Source: Kingdonia uniflora (Eukaryota > Streptophyta > Magnoliopsida > Ranunculales > Circaeasteraceae). From it: a DNA stretch of 64,000 nucleotides. The translations under genes were made by a program, and so were the position numbers. Shown one piece after another: positions 9,637 through 20,023 of the stretch. Each line of letters begins with the position of its first letter. Position 1 is the stretch's first letter. The stretch is from the NCBI GenBank assembly GCA_014058105.1, contig JACGCM010002205.1, forward strand, positions 4,526,001 through 4,590,000, written 5' to 3'. The notes under the pieces were generated by a model, which was given only the letters and a program-made list of their open reading frames with translations, had not been told where the DNA came from and ran no database searches.

Positions 9637-10472
9637 TGTTAAGATCGGGGGATCAAAGTTAGTTCCACATCGGGTAGAAGATGTAGTTCACACAAGGATA
9701 TAAGAAGATGCTGACTATTAAATTGCACCGAGGCATTTTAAGAATAAAACCCCACACCTAGCCCAACCCAACTAGGTGGTAAAGGTGGGGACAAGTGGTG
9801 TCAGAGCCGATGGTTCGGCTGAGCATATCTTAACGTTAACCGTCTGATGGTATCGGCACGTCTCTCCAATCGTTCGAAGTGGAGCTCATGTTCTCTCTCC
9901 GTGAAACTCAAAATGAACGATTGTTCTGGCATAGATGTACGGTGGTGGTGAACGGTTATCGTTCGAGGTGAAGCTCATGTTCTCTCTCTGTGAAAGCTCA
10001 AAATAGACGGTTGTTGACTAACGGTGTTTGATCCAAGGTGAAGATTGTTAATATTGGTAGATCAAAGTTTTCAAGGTGGATATTGTTAAGATTGGTGGAT
10101 CAAAGTTAGTTCCACATCGGGTAGAAGATGTAGTTCACACAAGGATATAAGAAGATACAGACTATTAAATTGCACCGATGCCTTTTAAGAATAAAACCCC
10201 ACACCTAGCCCAACCCCACACCTCGTTATCGTTCGAGGTGAAGCTCATGTTCTCTCTCCGTGAAAGCTCAAAATGGATGGTTATTCACTAACAGTATTTG
10301 ATCCAAGGTAAAGATTGTTAAGATTGGCGGATTAAAGTTAGTCCCACATCGGGTCGAAGATGTAGTTCACACAAGGATATAAGAAGATACGGACTATTAA
10401 ATTGTACCGATGCATTTTAAGAATAAAACCCCACACCTATCCCAACCCAACTAGGTGGTAAAGGTGAGGACA
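9637..10472 (+). mobile_element. TRIM-like miniature LTR retrotransposon with three LTR copies
   Basis: Three direct LTR copies begin TGTTAAGAT: 9637-9793 and 10316-10472 (157 bp each) and a 3'-truncated one at 10084-10216. The first is followed by TGGTGTCAGAGCC (9796-9808), one base off the initiator tRNA-Met primer site in the core. The interior between LTRs is only some hundred bases, codes for nothing, and is itself repeated (AAGCTCATGTTCTCTCTC at about 9884, 9971 and 10241). Size and structure fit terminal-repeat retrotransposons in miniature. No clean target duplication is found. Confidence 0.72.
10340..10383 (+). promoter_or_regulatory. snRNA-type upstream element plus TATA in the TRIM LTR
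   Basis: AGTCCCACATCG (10340-10351) matches the plant snRNA gene upstream sequence element RTCCCACATCG exactly. ATATAAG follows with 26 bases between the end of the element and TATA. The other two LTR copies have the element with one change (TTCCACATCG) and identical spacing. This spacing is near that of Pol III-type plant U6 genes as I recall them. Whether it drives transcription is inference. Confidence 0.5.
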
Positions 10473-10765
10473 ATATCGGTGCAATGGGGGCTCGGGCCCT
10501 AACACCGGTGTCATCTTCGACTGTATGATCTCGTCTTGCAAAGTACCACAATCATATCTTTGATAAGAAAATCTGTTAATTTACTGATAAAGGAAACTTT
10601 ATTAATCATCAAATCTTATATTTACTAGACAGTAAAGATATTATTTATCTTTTTTGATGTCATTTAACAGCAAAGTTTCCTCAAGAACCTAAAACCCTTT
10701 TGGAGGATTTTAATGAAATTAAGGGTCATTAACTAATGCGTCAATTGTTACGATTTCCTCATTAA
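10473..10765 (+). repeat. Second copy of the RING upstream region
   Basis: Resembles 8115-8370 in its first part (CTTGCAAAGTACCACA, then GATAAGAAAATCTGTTAAT against ATGAGAAAATCTGTAGATT). It diverges after about 10600. No gene seen. Confidence 0.55.
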
Positions 10766-11120
10766 AAGCATCTCCTAAAGTGCATCACTGACTTGGTTAA
10801 AAAAAAGGCAAATCCAAGTTAGTGAGACTCTATTTCTTCCAACAGTACCTTACTTGTTTTTTTTAACAGGCGCCCAACAATTGGAAAAAAAAATTCATCA
10901 GATGCCTAAGAATTGGGTGCCCAAATTATTTTATTTATTTTTTTAATTTAAATCGTGCGCTCGATTAGAAAACAAACAGACGCCCAATACTTAGTCGCCC
11001 AATCACGAAGTTAAATTGCCTTTTGATTTGGAAATCCAAATCAATAAGGCACTGTTGGAGGTCAAAAATCTTATGTAGCACCTTGGATTCCAAGGTAGTG
11101 AGGCACTTTAGGAGATGCTC
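10766..11120. mobile_element. MITE, PIF/Harbinger-like, TSD TAA
   Basis: A 355-bp element with inverted ends: AAGCATCTCCTAAAGTGC at the left and, reversed, GAGCATCTCCTAAAGTGC at the right; imperfect pairing extends to about 30 bases. It is flanked by TAA at 10763-10765 and 11121-11123. TIRs starting GAGCATCTCC with a 3-bp T-A-rich duplication fit PIF/Harbinger MITEs. It codes for nothing. It lies between the upstream region and the TATA box of the dead RING copy. Confidence 0.82.
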
Positions 11121-11123
11121 TAA

Positions 11124-11322
11124 GCAAGTTGTATATATTTAAGTGTGTCACACGAGTCTCAAATTTGTGTCACCATTTGCTACGAAGACATAGCATATGT
11201 AAATACATTAGGCGTCTCAAATAATGTCGTCATATAACATGGTAAATTACTTAGCAGTGTTGAAGGATGTTTCTTCAGCCGACAAGAAGTTTTATGGGAA
11301 TCATCTGTTCCGGCATGGTAAT
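11124..11322 (+). pseudogene. Dead 5' copy of the RING gene (promoter, leader, 33 codons)
   Basis: After the MITE the promoter and leader resume with TATATATTTAAGTGTGTCAC and GAAGACATAGCAT, as before the intact gene. The ATG at 11224 starts a frame whose first dozen codons resemble the intact copy (MSSYNMVNYLAV against MSLYYTVNYFAA), then diverge. LTR-B cuts it at 11322. Across that insertion the frame continues at 13792 for seven more codons to a TAA at 13813-13815. No RING finger remains, so it is a 5' remnant of a tandem duplicate. Confidence 0.7.
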
Positions 11323-11679
11323 TGATGTGAATCGTCATCTAATAGTCGCTCACACTGTCGACGCATTATCTTTATTTATGTTATTTTGATTCAAGCATCT
11401 CTATTGCTTGAGATGCTAAGTAGATTTTAGGGACTTGCTTGTTTAACAAACATAAGGTTAAAGATGAAGTCTTCTCAATTTAAGTATAATTCTAATTCTA
11501 ATCCCCCTTGTGTTCTATAAAAGTGAAGGTCTAGGTTATTTGTTCTTCAGCAGTTAGTAGAGTTGATTTATTTATAAAAAGAGTTGAGTTTTCCTCTTGT
11601 TAAATTTTATTTCAGATCTTGTTTAAACTTAGTGTTAACTGAATACTAATTAAGTTTCTGCATTCGTAGATTCACATTA
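11323..11679 (+). repeat. LTR-B 5' LTR
   Basis: 357 bp, paired with 13441-13786. It has about 20 bases near 11400 (CTCTATTGCTTGAGATGC) absent from the 3' copy. TTCTATAAAAG near 11513 is a TATA candidate. Confidence 0.88.
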
Positions 11680-11730
11680 ATTGGCATCAAAGCCGCGTTC
11701 ATATCCCAGTTGTAGCAAGTTTCAAGAGCA

Positions 11731-13172
11731 AGATGATGTCTCATGGAACATCTGCGAGGAAAAAACCTACACACGCTCAAGATGTAGCAAAATTCGTAGA
11801 AATACTCGATAGGTTTATTGAGGCTTTAGGTACGGAAACTTTTACCCCCCCCCCCCCCCTAAATAAATGGCAATTTTTTAGCCTATTTACGATGACTATC
11901 CCGATGATTTGAGAACCACCGCAAAGGCCCGTGAAATGGAAACCCCATTTGTACGTCTTCTCATCAATAACGATGCGAGATCGGAAACCCCCGATGTTTG
12001 ATATTACGAGAAAAGAGATGCCAACCATCTTGAAAGGTTCAATCAATGACCTACCATCACCGACATTAAGTTCGCACCCGAAGGCAGCGCCGAACGGCGT
12101 CCAATTATTTTTTAATACGTGATAAAAAATACCGCCGCAATTTACGATATTGCGAGAATTCACGATAAAAGAGATGCCGAAGTTCATTACGGGGTCCAGT
12201 GGGTATCCCCAATCAGAGCTTTGGCCAATAGTACAACAGCTAATAGTGATTTGTTACCGCCGGTAATGATGATTTCGCTACTGATTTTGGAAAGGTTCTC
12301 GATAGAGGACTCGTGGGAAGCTTTCTTAGAGTCCAAGGAGAGCTTAAGAAGGATGCTTCAATTGTAAAAATAGTCAGTTCAACGTACCCAGAAAACCGAG
12401 TTACAGTTCTCGTAATAAAGAAAAGAGACTTCACGTTTGAGAAAGAAGAATGGGCAATACGTGACCCATACGTGGTTTCTTTAAACCAAATATAGGCCTA
12501 GCTATAGGCCACCCAAACCCGAACCAAGCCCATCTTTAAACCCACCCACCCCACCCGACCCAAGTTTAAAAGCACATGACCATGACCAACTTTCCTAGCT
12601 ACAAGCCTATTTTTGAAATAGACTACTTAACTAACCCAGACCCAACAATTTTTACCCCATACTTCCAAATTTGGCAGGAAAATATTAAGTAAACATTAGC
12701 ACATGGGCAACACAAGCCAACAACAATTTATGCATGGCCAACACCAGCAGCTTCGGATGCTCAAAACCATGGTTCGACCCAGGCCCAAACCCAGGCCTAA
12801 CATAACCACGTTATCCAGATATGCTTCAAGCTAGTGAGCCGACACAAGCCGCTCAAGCCGAAGTGAGCCAACCCAAGCTACTCAAGTGAAGCCGGGCCAG
12901 CTCCAACTTAAGAAAACATTTCTAACAGTTCTGTTACCAATAGAGCTTCAGCAGTTTTAAATCAAACCAAGTCAAGCCAATGCCAACAAAGAACCTCCAG
13001 TAGTATTACTCAATTATCGTGCCATATAGAATGGATTCAAGAGACGTGTATGCAATACGAGATGCAGATAGACCTTATCCAACAACTCCGTTCACACATG
13101 TTGTAGTCTGAGGTATCCCAATATTTGATCTGTATGAGGGAGATGATGGCCATAGGCGAAGAATAATTTTTG
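11731..13172 (+). pseudogene. LTR-B gag-like remnant
   Basis: The frame starts after the primer site with MMSHGTSARKKPTHAQ and a helical stretch (DVAKFVEILDRFIEAL), then hits a run of 15 C at 11845-11859. Stops follow. A Pro-rich and later a Gln/Ser-rich, helix-forming stretch (YEMQIDLIQQLRSH) at about 13050-13110 looks like a Gag C-terminal region without a zinc knuckle. I do not recognise the family; calling it Gag rests on position. Confidence 0.45.
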
Positions 13173-13440
13173 TATGTTGATCCGTTTTAGGAAAGCTTCT
13201 TAGTAGGGTTTGAGGAGCGGACTACTGTATTTTTTCAACTTTTAATTTTAGACGTTAATGGATGTAGGGATGTTGGTAATAACAACGTACCCCCGCACAT
13301 GGGTACGACGGCTTAGGGTAAATTTCGCAATATAATTCAACGTTTAAAGATGGGCATGCGATATTAAAAAGTTTCGAGTTCTATGATGTTTCGAAGACTT
13401 ATCGATTTCGTGGTCAAAATCTTCCGCAGAGGGATGGATT

Positions 13441-13786
13441 TGACGTGAATCGTCATCTAATAGTCATTCTCACCGTTGATACATTATCTTTATTTATGTT
13501 ATTTTGATTCAAGGGACTTGCTTGTTCAACCAACACAAGGATAAGGATGAAATTTTCCCAATTTAAGTAGAACTCTATTTAGATTAGAATTAGGGTTGTT
13601 AATTATAATTTCCCATGTGTTTTATAAAAGGGAAGGTCTAAATTATTTGTTCTTCAGCAGTTAGTAGAGTTGATTTGTTTATGAAAAGAGATGAACTTTC
13701 CTTTTATTAAATTTTATTTAAGATCTAGTTCAAACTTAGTGTTAATCGAATACGAATTAAGCTTCTGCATTCGTAGATTCACATTA
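13441..13786 (+). repeat. LTR-B 3' LTR
   Basis: 346 bp, preceded by the purine-rich GCAGAGGGATGGA. It has extra bases near 13580-13600 (TTAGGGTTGTTAATTAT) compared with the 5' copy. Confidence 0.88.
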
Positions 13787-13815
13787 GTAATGTTTTAGCA
13801 TGGAGAAATAGTTAA

Positions 13816-14760
13816 AGAGATGCATGTTAGTATTTCTATACTTCTTTAGCTATAAATGTGCTTATTAGCATGCATTATGGACTTTGATACTTTTACAAAT
13901 TTAAATATTACGCTTGCCTGCTATGTTAGTAATACGTTTTCCATCAAATTTGGTATTTTCCAGGAAACCCATTTGGGAAATGGGTACGATTCGGTTTCCC
14001 TGAATTTGGGAAACGTTGGAGAAACGTTAGAGAAACGTTGGGGAAGCGTTTATAATTCAATTTGGGAAATACTGATGATTCACGTGATTTATTTTTCGAA
14101 GTGATTTTTTATTTAGATGTGATTTGATGCTCTTATACCTACAAAGGAAAATAAATACACCCACAAACTTAAAGAGATCGCTTTATAATAAAATCACCTC
14201 AAGAAATGATGTCCTTGAGCATACTTAACCTTTCGTATTCTCTACCATATTGACTAAGCTAACAAGTATTATCTTTCTATATTGATCTCTATATTATATA
14301 AAAAATATCACTCTTTGCTTTCTTTGACGCTTCTTACCCATTTCTTAATTTGGTTTTGTTTATGTTTTAATACCCATCTCACATTTCACTTCAATTGTTG
14401 CATCTAACATGTATGTGTTTCCTGTTTCCCATTTCCCGAATCCTTTAAAGAAAATAATAGACATTTTCCATTTCTGTTTCTCGTACTCACTTCACTTCCA
14501 AGTAGCATAGCTTGCATGCCTAATACGCGCCTGATCTGCATGCCATGATTTCAGGCCCAAAATATTACAAATGACTTCAGCATGGGCACTTATATTTTAA
14601 GATCTGCAACTTCGAAAATTGAGCATTATCTACTATTAATTTGAATCTCAATATTAGTTCGGCATAGCTTACTTTCTCGTCTTAGAAGACTTGACTAATG
14701 TTTTTAGTGTTTAGATTACGACTCAAAATCAAAGAAATAAGACTTTTTTTTCTTGGATTC
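13816..14760. other. Non-coding spacer with a short 11-bp tandem repeat
   Basis: No gene supported. At 14010-14050 the unit GAAACGTTGGA recurs about four times with changes. The open frame 13856-14104 runs through it and has no recognisable content. Confidence 0.5.
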
Positions 14761-15870
14761 TGTTCGAATAGAATATTTCCTATTCGAATAGAAGAATCAG
14801 ACTTGACACTGTTCGAATAGGAAATATTCATGTTCAAATAAAATGTCGATAGTAACTTTTTTACGTCATTTAAAAGCGCATCGTGATGCGTATATCAAGA
14901 TTAAGCCTCATGTAATGTTTATTATAAAGCTAGGGGTTTATTTAAACTTAGGTAATGTAGTTCAAAACCGCTGATAGTTCTCGCTACGATAAAGGATGGG
15001 TGCTTAATAGTGGGGCTGCATTGGATGTGTGCGCACACAATGAATAGTTTGACAAATATGCAAGGTGTGAGGGTAAGTAGTTTGTGTGGACGAGCAATGG
15101 CTCTCAAAGGTCGATTTTGGGGGTTGGCAATAATCGCATAAGGATGTTCGATGGACGCATTATAGTTCTTCATGATGCTCGACATGTAACGACTATGACT
15201 CAAAATCTAATTTCACTTTTCAAATTAGTAATGAAAGTTTATTAGAAGTCTTCTTTGATCATAAAATGAGTTTTCAGCAGGAACTTGAAAGCATTGGTTG
15301 GAAAATCGGTGGGTGGAGATATGAAGGTTGCGTGTACCGACGGAGCTATGCAGATTTCTTTAAAGGAGAATTTAGTTCAAGGTGGAGCAATAACAAGGTC
15401 TACAAAGGTGATTAGAATGTGGGTTTCGATTGGCGGGTCTAAGAAAAACCTAGACTCGCATAATTCTCTTAATTGAGAAGTTGTCCGTAGCGGCAACGCG
15501 ACAAGGATGCACGATGAATGCAGCGGAAGAACCAGATTTTTCGTCGAGGTAGAGATTATTCGAACAGGATATTTCTTGTTCCAATAGAAAATTAGACTTG
15601 ACTCTATTTGAATAGGAAATATTCATGTTCGAACAGAAAGTCGACATGAACTTTTTTGAGTCATTTTAAAGTGCATCGTGATACATATTTTGGGATTAAA
15701 CCTCATGTAATACTTATTATAAAGTTAGGGGTTTATCCAGACTTAGGTGATGTAGTTCAAAGCCTCCAGAAGAAAGAAAGGATCTAGAGAAAGAAAATAA
15801 AGAAAATTAGTGTTTTGCTCTTAAGATATTTTTTGGGTTTTCTTTCTAGGGTTTCTTACTAGGGATTATC
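14761..15870 (+). mobile_element. Cop-1: copia remnant with two partial LTRs
   Basis: Two direct repeats starting TGTTCGAATAG (14761 to about 14975) and TATTCGAACAGG (15557 onward) flank a short copia interior. Both contain TTCGAA palindromes (perfect CTATTCGAATAG at 14780-14791). The 5' copy lacks its downstream half and is joined straight to protease sequence, so gag and the primer site are deleted. The interior ends with CGAGGTAGAGAT, a copia-type polypurine tract. The 3' LTR is cut by the Tat-3 LTR at 15871. Confidence 0.68.
14985..15476 (+). pseudogene. Cop-1 protease region
   Basis: WVLNSGAALDVCAHNE at about 14996 is the copia protease active-site region, normally W-D-S-G-A, with Asp changed to Asn. 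It is followed by RIRMFDGRIIVLHDARHV and NLISLFKL, the pattern that continues downstream of copia protease, and then by the LKVACTDGA-like stretch before the GAG-pre-integrase domain. It has several stops and a frame change near 15190. RT and integrase are gone. Confidence 0.7.
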
Positions 15871-16373
15871 TGTAAGGGTAGAGGTGAATGTAGGGACATG
15901 TCCCTCGAGCTGAGATAGCATCGAACTAGTACCATGCCAGGCTCACACAAAATACATGTGACATATACCGACAACAGTGACACTTCAACAACGAACTGGA
16001 GAATGACGTGGATCCAGCACTCCAAGAAAAAAAGAATGAGTCAAGGACACCTGTCTCCCATAAACTGGCAGTTACAGGAATAAGTCCCACTTTCCCTTAT
16101 TCCAGGAAAACGTGCTAACACACAAAAATAAACTAGGAATAAGGTCTATAAAAGGGATGAGTCCAGCTAAAAGATCTAAAGTTGTAATCAAGAAGTATTA
16201 ATATAAAGTAATAAAGCTCTTTTACAAAACCGTCAAACTGAGGTTATGGTTTTTACCTATTTAGAGGTTTCCACGCTAAACACCTGTGTCAATTTATATT
16301 TTCTGCTCTTATATTTGAATCACAGGTACATTTGGTGTAAGATTCATTCGAGCTACGAAATTCGGCCCTTAGA
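15871..16373 (+). repeat. Tat-3 5' LTR
   Basis: About 503 bp, from TGTAAGGG to CCCTTAGA, ends that are near-inverted repeats. TATAAAAGGG near 16149 is the TATA candidate. The following TTTGGCACTGTCTGTGGG (16374 on) is the primer-site position. A 3' partner is missing, so the edges rest on the terminal symmetry and the primer site. Confidence 0.65.
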
Positions 16374-16393
16374 TTTGGCACTGTCTGTGGGAA

Positions 16394-18475
16394 ACAAGAC
16401 ATTTCTATGAAATCTTAAGGCAGACAGTTACTCCAAGATCAACATACAATCATGGTGAATCCCAAATGACCAGCTTCGGTAATTCTCCAATAGCAATCCG
16501 CAGAGCCTGATCAACTAGCAGAACTAAGGGAGAACCTCAAAGCCGAAATAGAAATGTGCCATAAACTTGAACGTTAGTTAATGTATGACCGAGAACTTCG
16601 TAAACAAAAACTCAAAGAAGAGCGTCAAACTCAACAATTGGAGCTCAATCGACATGAAGAATAGATGAAAACACTGCAGACTACCTTGAAAGTTCTGCAA
16701 GATAATCAGCAGAAACAATCTCCCAGGGAACGTGAGGCTATACCTGCAACTTCTACAATTTTAGCATAAAATAGGTTAGGACCTAGAGGCGCCGCTAGAA
16801 AGGGAACTTCCAAGAGCAACCGTAATGACCATAAGATATTGGAAGCCTCAATTCATCTGGGACGAGAAGGTCATTCTGAAATTAGCAGGGGATACGGACA
16901 CTCAAAATAATTGGAAGACGAACCTCGACCTCCATCCAGGGTGCCAGTTCATGAATGTTTGAGCGAGCGAAGTAGCAATCATAATCCATGACCTGTATGT
17001 TAGACAGTTCCAGCCCTTTGCAAATACGTCACACAGGAATACATGGATTAGCAAATCAAAGAATTAATATAGACTCAAGCTCTTAGTAGTAAGGACAATT
17101 TGGGAAAATTGCAAGTCAATCCAATTGTTAAAAGAGTTATTTGATATGAAAATACCAAAGGGATTCTACTCTCTAAAGATCTGCAAATACAAAGGCAGAA
17201 ATCCTAGTGAACACGTACAATAATTCTGAGATTTTTTGGGATTATATTCAAACTTAAATCACATTCTTTGCCATTTGTTCTCTTCAAGTCTCCAAGGTGA
17301 ACCACTTCGATGGTTTCATTCTCTACCTGAGAATTATATCCTTAATTTTGACCAATTACAGAAGATCTTCGTCAAAACGCTTGCTCATAACAAAGATAAA
17401 GAAGTGCTCTTGTACTCTTATCAGTCTCAAACAAGCTCAAAGGGAGAAGCTTGACGTAATTTCAAAGAAGTTTCTCGAACTTGCAAAGAAACGTAACAAT
17501 CTAGATCAAAAAAAATTGTAACGACGTTTACTAATGTACTACAGCTCGATTGTAAAGCAAAGGAGCACCTTTTCTTGAACAAACCCTCAACGTTGGAAGA
17601 CATGACTGAAAAGGTCAATGGATATATCAACCTGAAAAGGATGATTCCCAAGAGGCATAAATCTACTAAAATCATGCTCATTGAAAGGGTGCACCAACAG
17701 ATAGAAATAGTGGACACAACAGTGATGTCTAAGGTGATAAGAAATGAGCTAAAATTGATACATGAAAATCATGAAAAGGAAACATGCTACCAAAGCCCAT
17801 CCTTCCAAAGTTCAATGTCAAGATTTTAGCAGTCTCTCCTATACTAGAGAAAGACAAGTTCTTCCGTATGGCTCAGCCTCTAGAACCGATCGAGGCAAAC
17901 TGTATTGTATGCACCATAAGGTAACATATCATGAAATCGACCACTGTTATGCTGTACAGAGATTACTTGAGTAGATTTTCAAAGGCGAAAGAATGCACAA
18001 ATACATTATCGATCTGGAAGGATATAAGAATGGAAGCTATAAGAAACAAGTCGATGTCCTCCAGGTAGAGGAGCAATCTAAGAAAAACTACTTGTACTAT
18101 ATCTACCTTAGTCACATGATCGAGATCCACCAAATCAATAATTTAATGCGATTCAAGGGAAGGAGGCTATCAGAGTGTTGTGATCTTACATTTTAGGATA
18201 AAGAAACTAAACCTTTGCCCGAATCAAGTCTTCGGCGAACAGGAATTTCATTTCCCCCATCATGATGCCTTGTCATAATGCAAAAAATGAAGAATTTTAT
18301 CATGCACACCATGATGATAGATATAGGTAGCGGCATCAAAAATCCTTTTTCAGAGCACCATTCACCAAATGGAGCTTGCAGACAAAGTTATGCCAAGCGA
18401 CATCGATATCAGTAGCTTCAATAGATCTAAAAAAGAGCGAGTGGGCAAAATCATACTTCTAATCACCGCTGGACT
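16394..18475 (+). pseudogene. Tat-3 gag
   Basis: The N-terminal part has a Lys/Glu/Gln-rich helical stretch (about 16510-16750). The capsid-like core is clear at 17236-17454: LFSSSLQGEPLRWFHSLP then FDQLQKIFVKTL, the pattern A.RWF..LP..S...F..L...F of Tat gags. At 17890 LYCMHHKVTYHEIDHCYAVQ is the C-H-H-C-like segment before protease. Many stops and frame changes. Confidence 0.75.
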
Positions 18476-18485
18476 CGCCACACTC

Positions 18486-18490
18486 GACAT
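18486..18490. repeat. Target duplication GACAT of Tat-1 (left)
   Basis: GACAT here and at 28166-28170 bracket Tat-1 exactly and lie within the Tat-3 protease region. Confidence 0.93.
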
Positions 18491-18979
18491 TGTAGTCCCG
18501 TGATTCCTCTCAGGGACGACAATAAGTGTGTATTAGTTTTGGGCTTGATACGTCCCGTTGGAGGAGGGCACCACTCGACTTTTCTGGGTTTCTCCTTTTA
18601 AGCTCTTCTGGTTTCTTTAAATGAAGAGGAAGTGCTCAAAAATAAATTCATCTCCTAGGTTGCCTCCCCTCTCTATTTATAGGAAGGGTTTGACCTAAGA
18701 GTACTCCTGCTTACGTGTCATGTGTAGTTCTTAAGGTATCCCTTCGGAGTCGCAAGCTTTACATCTCTGCATAGGCAGGGGTTAACGCTCATTGCCATCG
18801 GTTGTGTTCATCGTGCCTTTGGGGTTGTTGGGGGAGCTCCCTCCTAGGATGTGTTCTTCACTAGTAGGAAGATCGCCTGACAACCTGAATGGTCGTCAAT
18901 AGTTGGGGTGCTCCTACTTTTGGTGGAGAGGTCCCCCAACAATCTTCTACCTCGTTATTAGTGGGAGCTTGTTCCTACA
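18491..18979 (-). repeat. Tat-1 3' LTR
   Basis: 489 bp. Relative to the 5' LTR it carries about 35 extra bases near 18865-18900. CTATTTATAG at 18674 is, reversed, the TATA box (CTATAAATAG). Confidence 0.92.
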
Positions 18980-19004
18980 ATATCCCCTACCCCCCCCCCC
19001 CTCA
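18980..19004 (-). other. Tat-1 polypurine tract (long G run)
   Basis: On the minus strand a run of 12 or more G, then TAGGGGATAT, lies directly before the 3' LTR. Tat-2 has the same kind of G run (40612-40623). Confidence 0.85.
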
Positions 19005-19224
19005 GTTCTTGCTCGGAGTGAGGGAGATCTGAGGTGGTATGGACATGTATTACTCGGTCATTATGTTGGGAGTTGTGTGACATCATGTCTATCGGTACCT
19101 TGGGAAGGGAGAATTCAATAATAAATATTTTGAAAAACGTGTGGCGTGCAGTTGTTGTAGCTATTGTTAGCGATGTATCCCATCATTGTGGTGGGACCTA
19201 TATTAATTACAACTACATCTTCGT

Positions 19225-19240
19225 GTGTCCATATAAAATA
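19225..19240 (+). promoter_or_regulatory. Possible TATA box of the antisense gene in Tat-1
   Basis: TCCATATAAAATAGG lies on the strand opposite to pol, about 250 bases inside the 3' LTR. Tat-2 has TTCTATAAATAAG in the matching place (about 40960). Both are preceded by a shared GTGGCGTGCAGTT. Confidence 0.4.
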
Positions 19241-19753
19241 GGAACCGCTGTTGGTTGGAAAAACCTTTGGCATTTTTATCTCTAATCTCTATTTTTTATT
19301 ATTCTTGGAGCTATATATTTGCTGGAAACTATTGTTGATTGCTGTAATCTGTTTTGCCAGAAACTATCCATCAACTTGCAGTTGTAGTTCTGGTGAGTTC
19401 CCCTTACAGTGCTTTTGATTTGTAGCATGAATTGTAGTTAACTGTTAAGTTTAGTTAGGTTTCTCACTCTATGCTATCCTTTATCGGTAGGGATTATAGC
19501 AAATCGGTAGCTCAACTTTGAGATTATAAGTATGTGTTATTTTGAGATTATAAGTATGACCTGAGATAGCTCAACTTTGACTCTGGGGAAAATCGTGTAT
19601 TGCTCGCCTTGGGATCATTGTTAGGGTCGCGGCAGCGTAAGGGCGGGTGAGAACTTAATGGTAGTAGGTCCCTGAGGTGCCCTAGATGGAATTATAACCA
19701 TTGTGCCCTTTGTACTTTAGGTTGAGTCTGATATTTGTACTTGGCTCGTACAG

Positions 19754-20023
19754 GGATGTCCAAGCACCGAGCATGAGTCAACGGTAGAAGGGTCTGCTGC
19801 CATGCCACCCTATACTATACCTATGGAGTGGGGATATAGTCATGACCATGAGGCGGGTTCCTCGGTCCCTTGTGACTTAAAGGCTGAGGCTTGTTTAGAT
19901 TTTATGGCACGTGGGAAAGTGTCGAGGGATATAGCCGATGAGGCCATGGAAGAAGTGGAACAGTGTCTTTATTTAGCATGGTTATTAATCATAGGGGTTT
20001 TTGGTTTTCCCCATACCAATTAA
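19754..20023 (+). pseudogene. Antisense gene remnant in Tat-1, N-terminal part
   Basis: An open plus-strand frame opposite to pol, starting just after a splice-acceptor-like TCGTACAG at 19746-19753. Reading HESTVEGSAAMPP, then WGYSHDHEAGSSVPCDL and LDFM, it aligns with 41582-41750 in Tat-2 (DESATEGSSSRP, WEGSHDNEADTSAPRDL, IDFM), which is likewise antisense and follows a TATCAG acceptor. A stop at 20021 and the loss of downstream parts leave only about 90 codons. The likely family is the antisense ORF of Tat elements, which I would compare with the Pfam entry for putative gypsy type transposon (Transposase_28). Function unknown. Confidence 0.6.

Larger units (their letters stand above)
11323..13786 (+). 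mobile_element. LTR-B: gag-only, non-autonomous LTR retrotransposon
   Basis: 2464 bp with LTRs at 11323-11679 and 13441-13786, ends TGATGTGAATC and GATTCACATTA, and a perfect duplication GTAAT at 11318-11322 and 13787-13791. A degenerate initiator-Met-like primer site TTGGCATCAAAGCC starts at 11681. The 1.76-kb interior has no protease, RT, RNase H or integrase motif. It must have moved with proteins from another element. Confidence 0.9.

Noticed and set aside
10046..10070. A fourth LTR start in the TRIM
   Set aside because: Only about 20 bases match (TGTTAATATTGG and ATCAAAG); too short to call a separate LTR, so it is only mentioned.
11777..12187. 136-codon minus-strand open frame in LTR-B
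   Set aside because: Antisense to the gag-like region, crosses the C run, no recognisable motif, and LTR-B shows no sign of an antisense gene.
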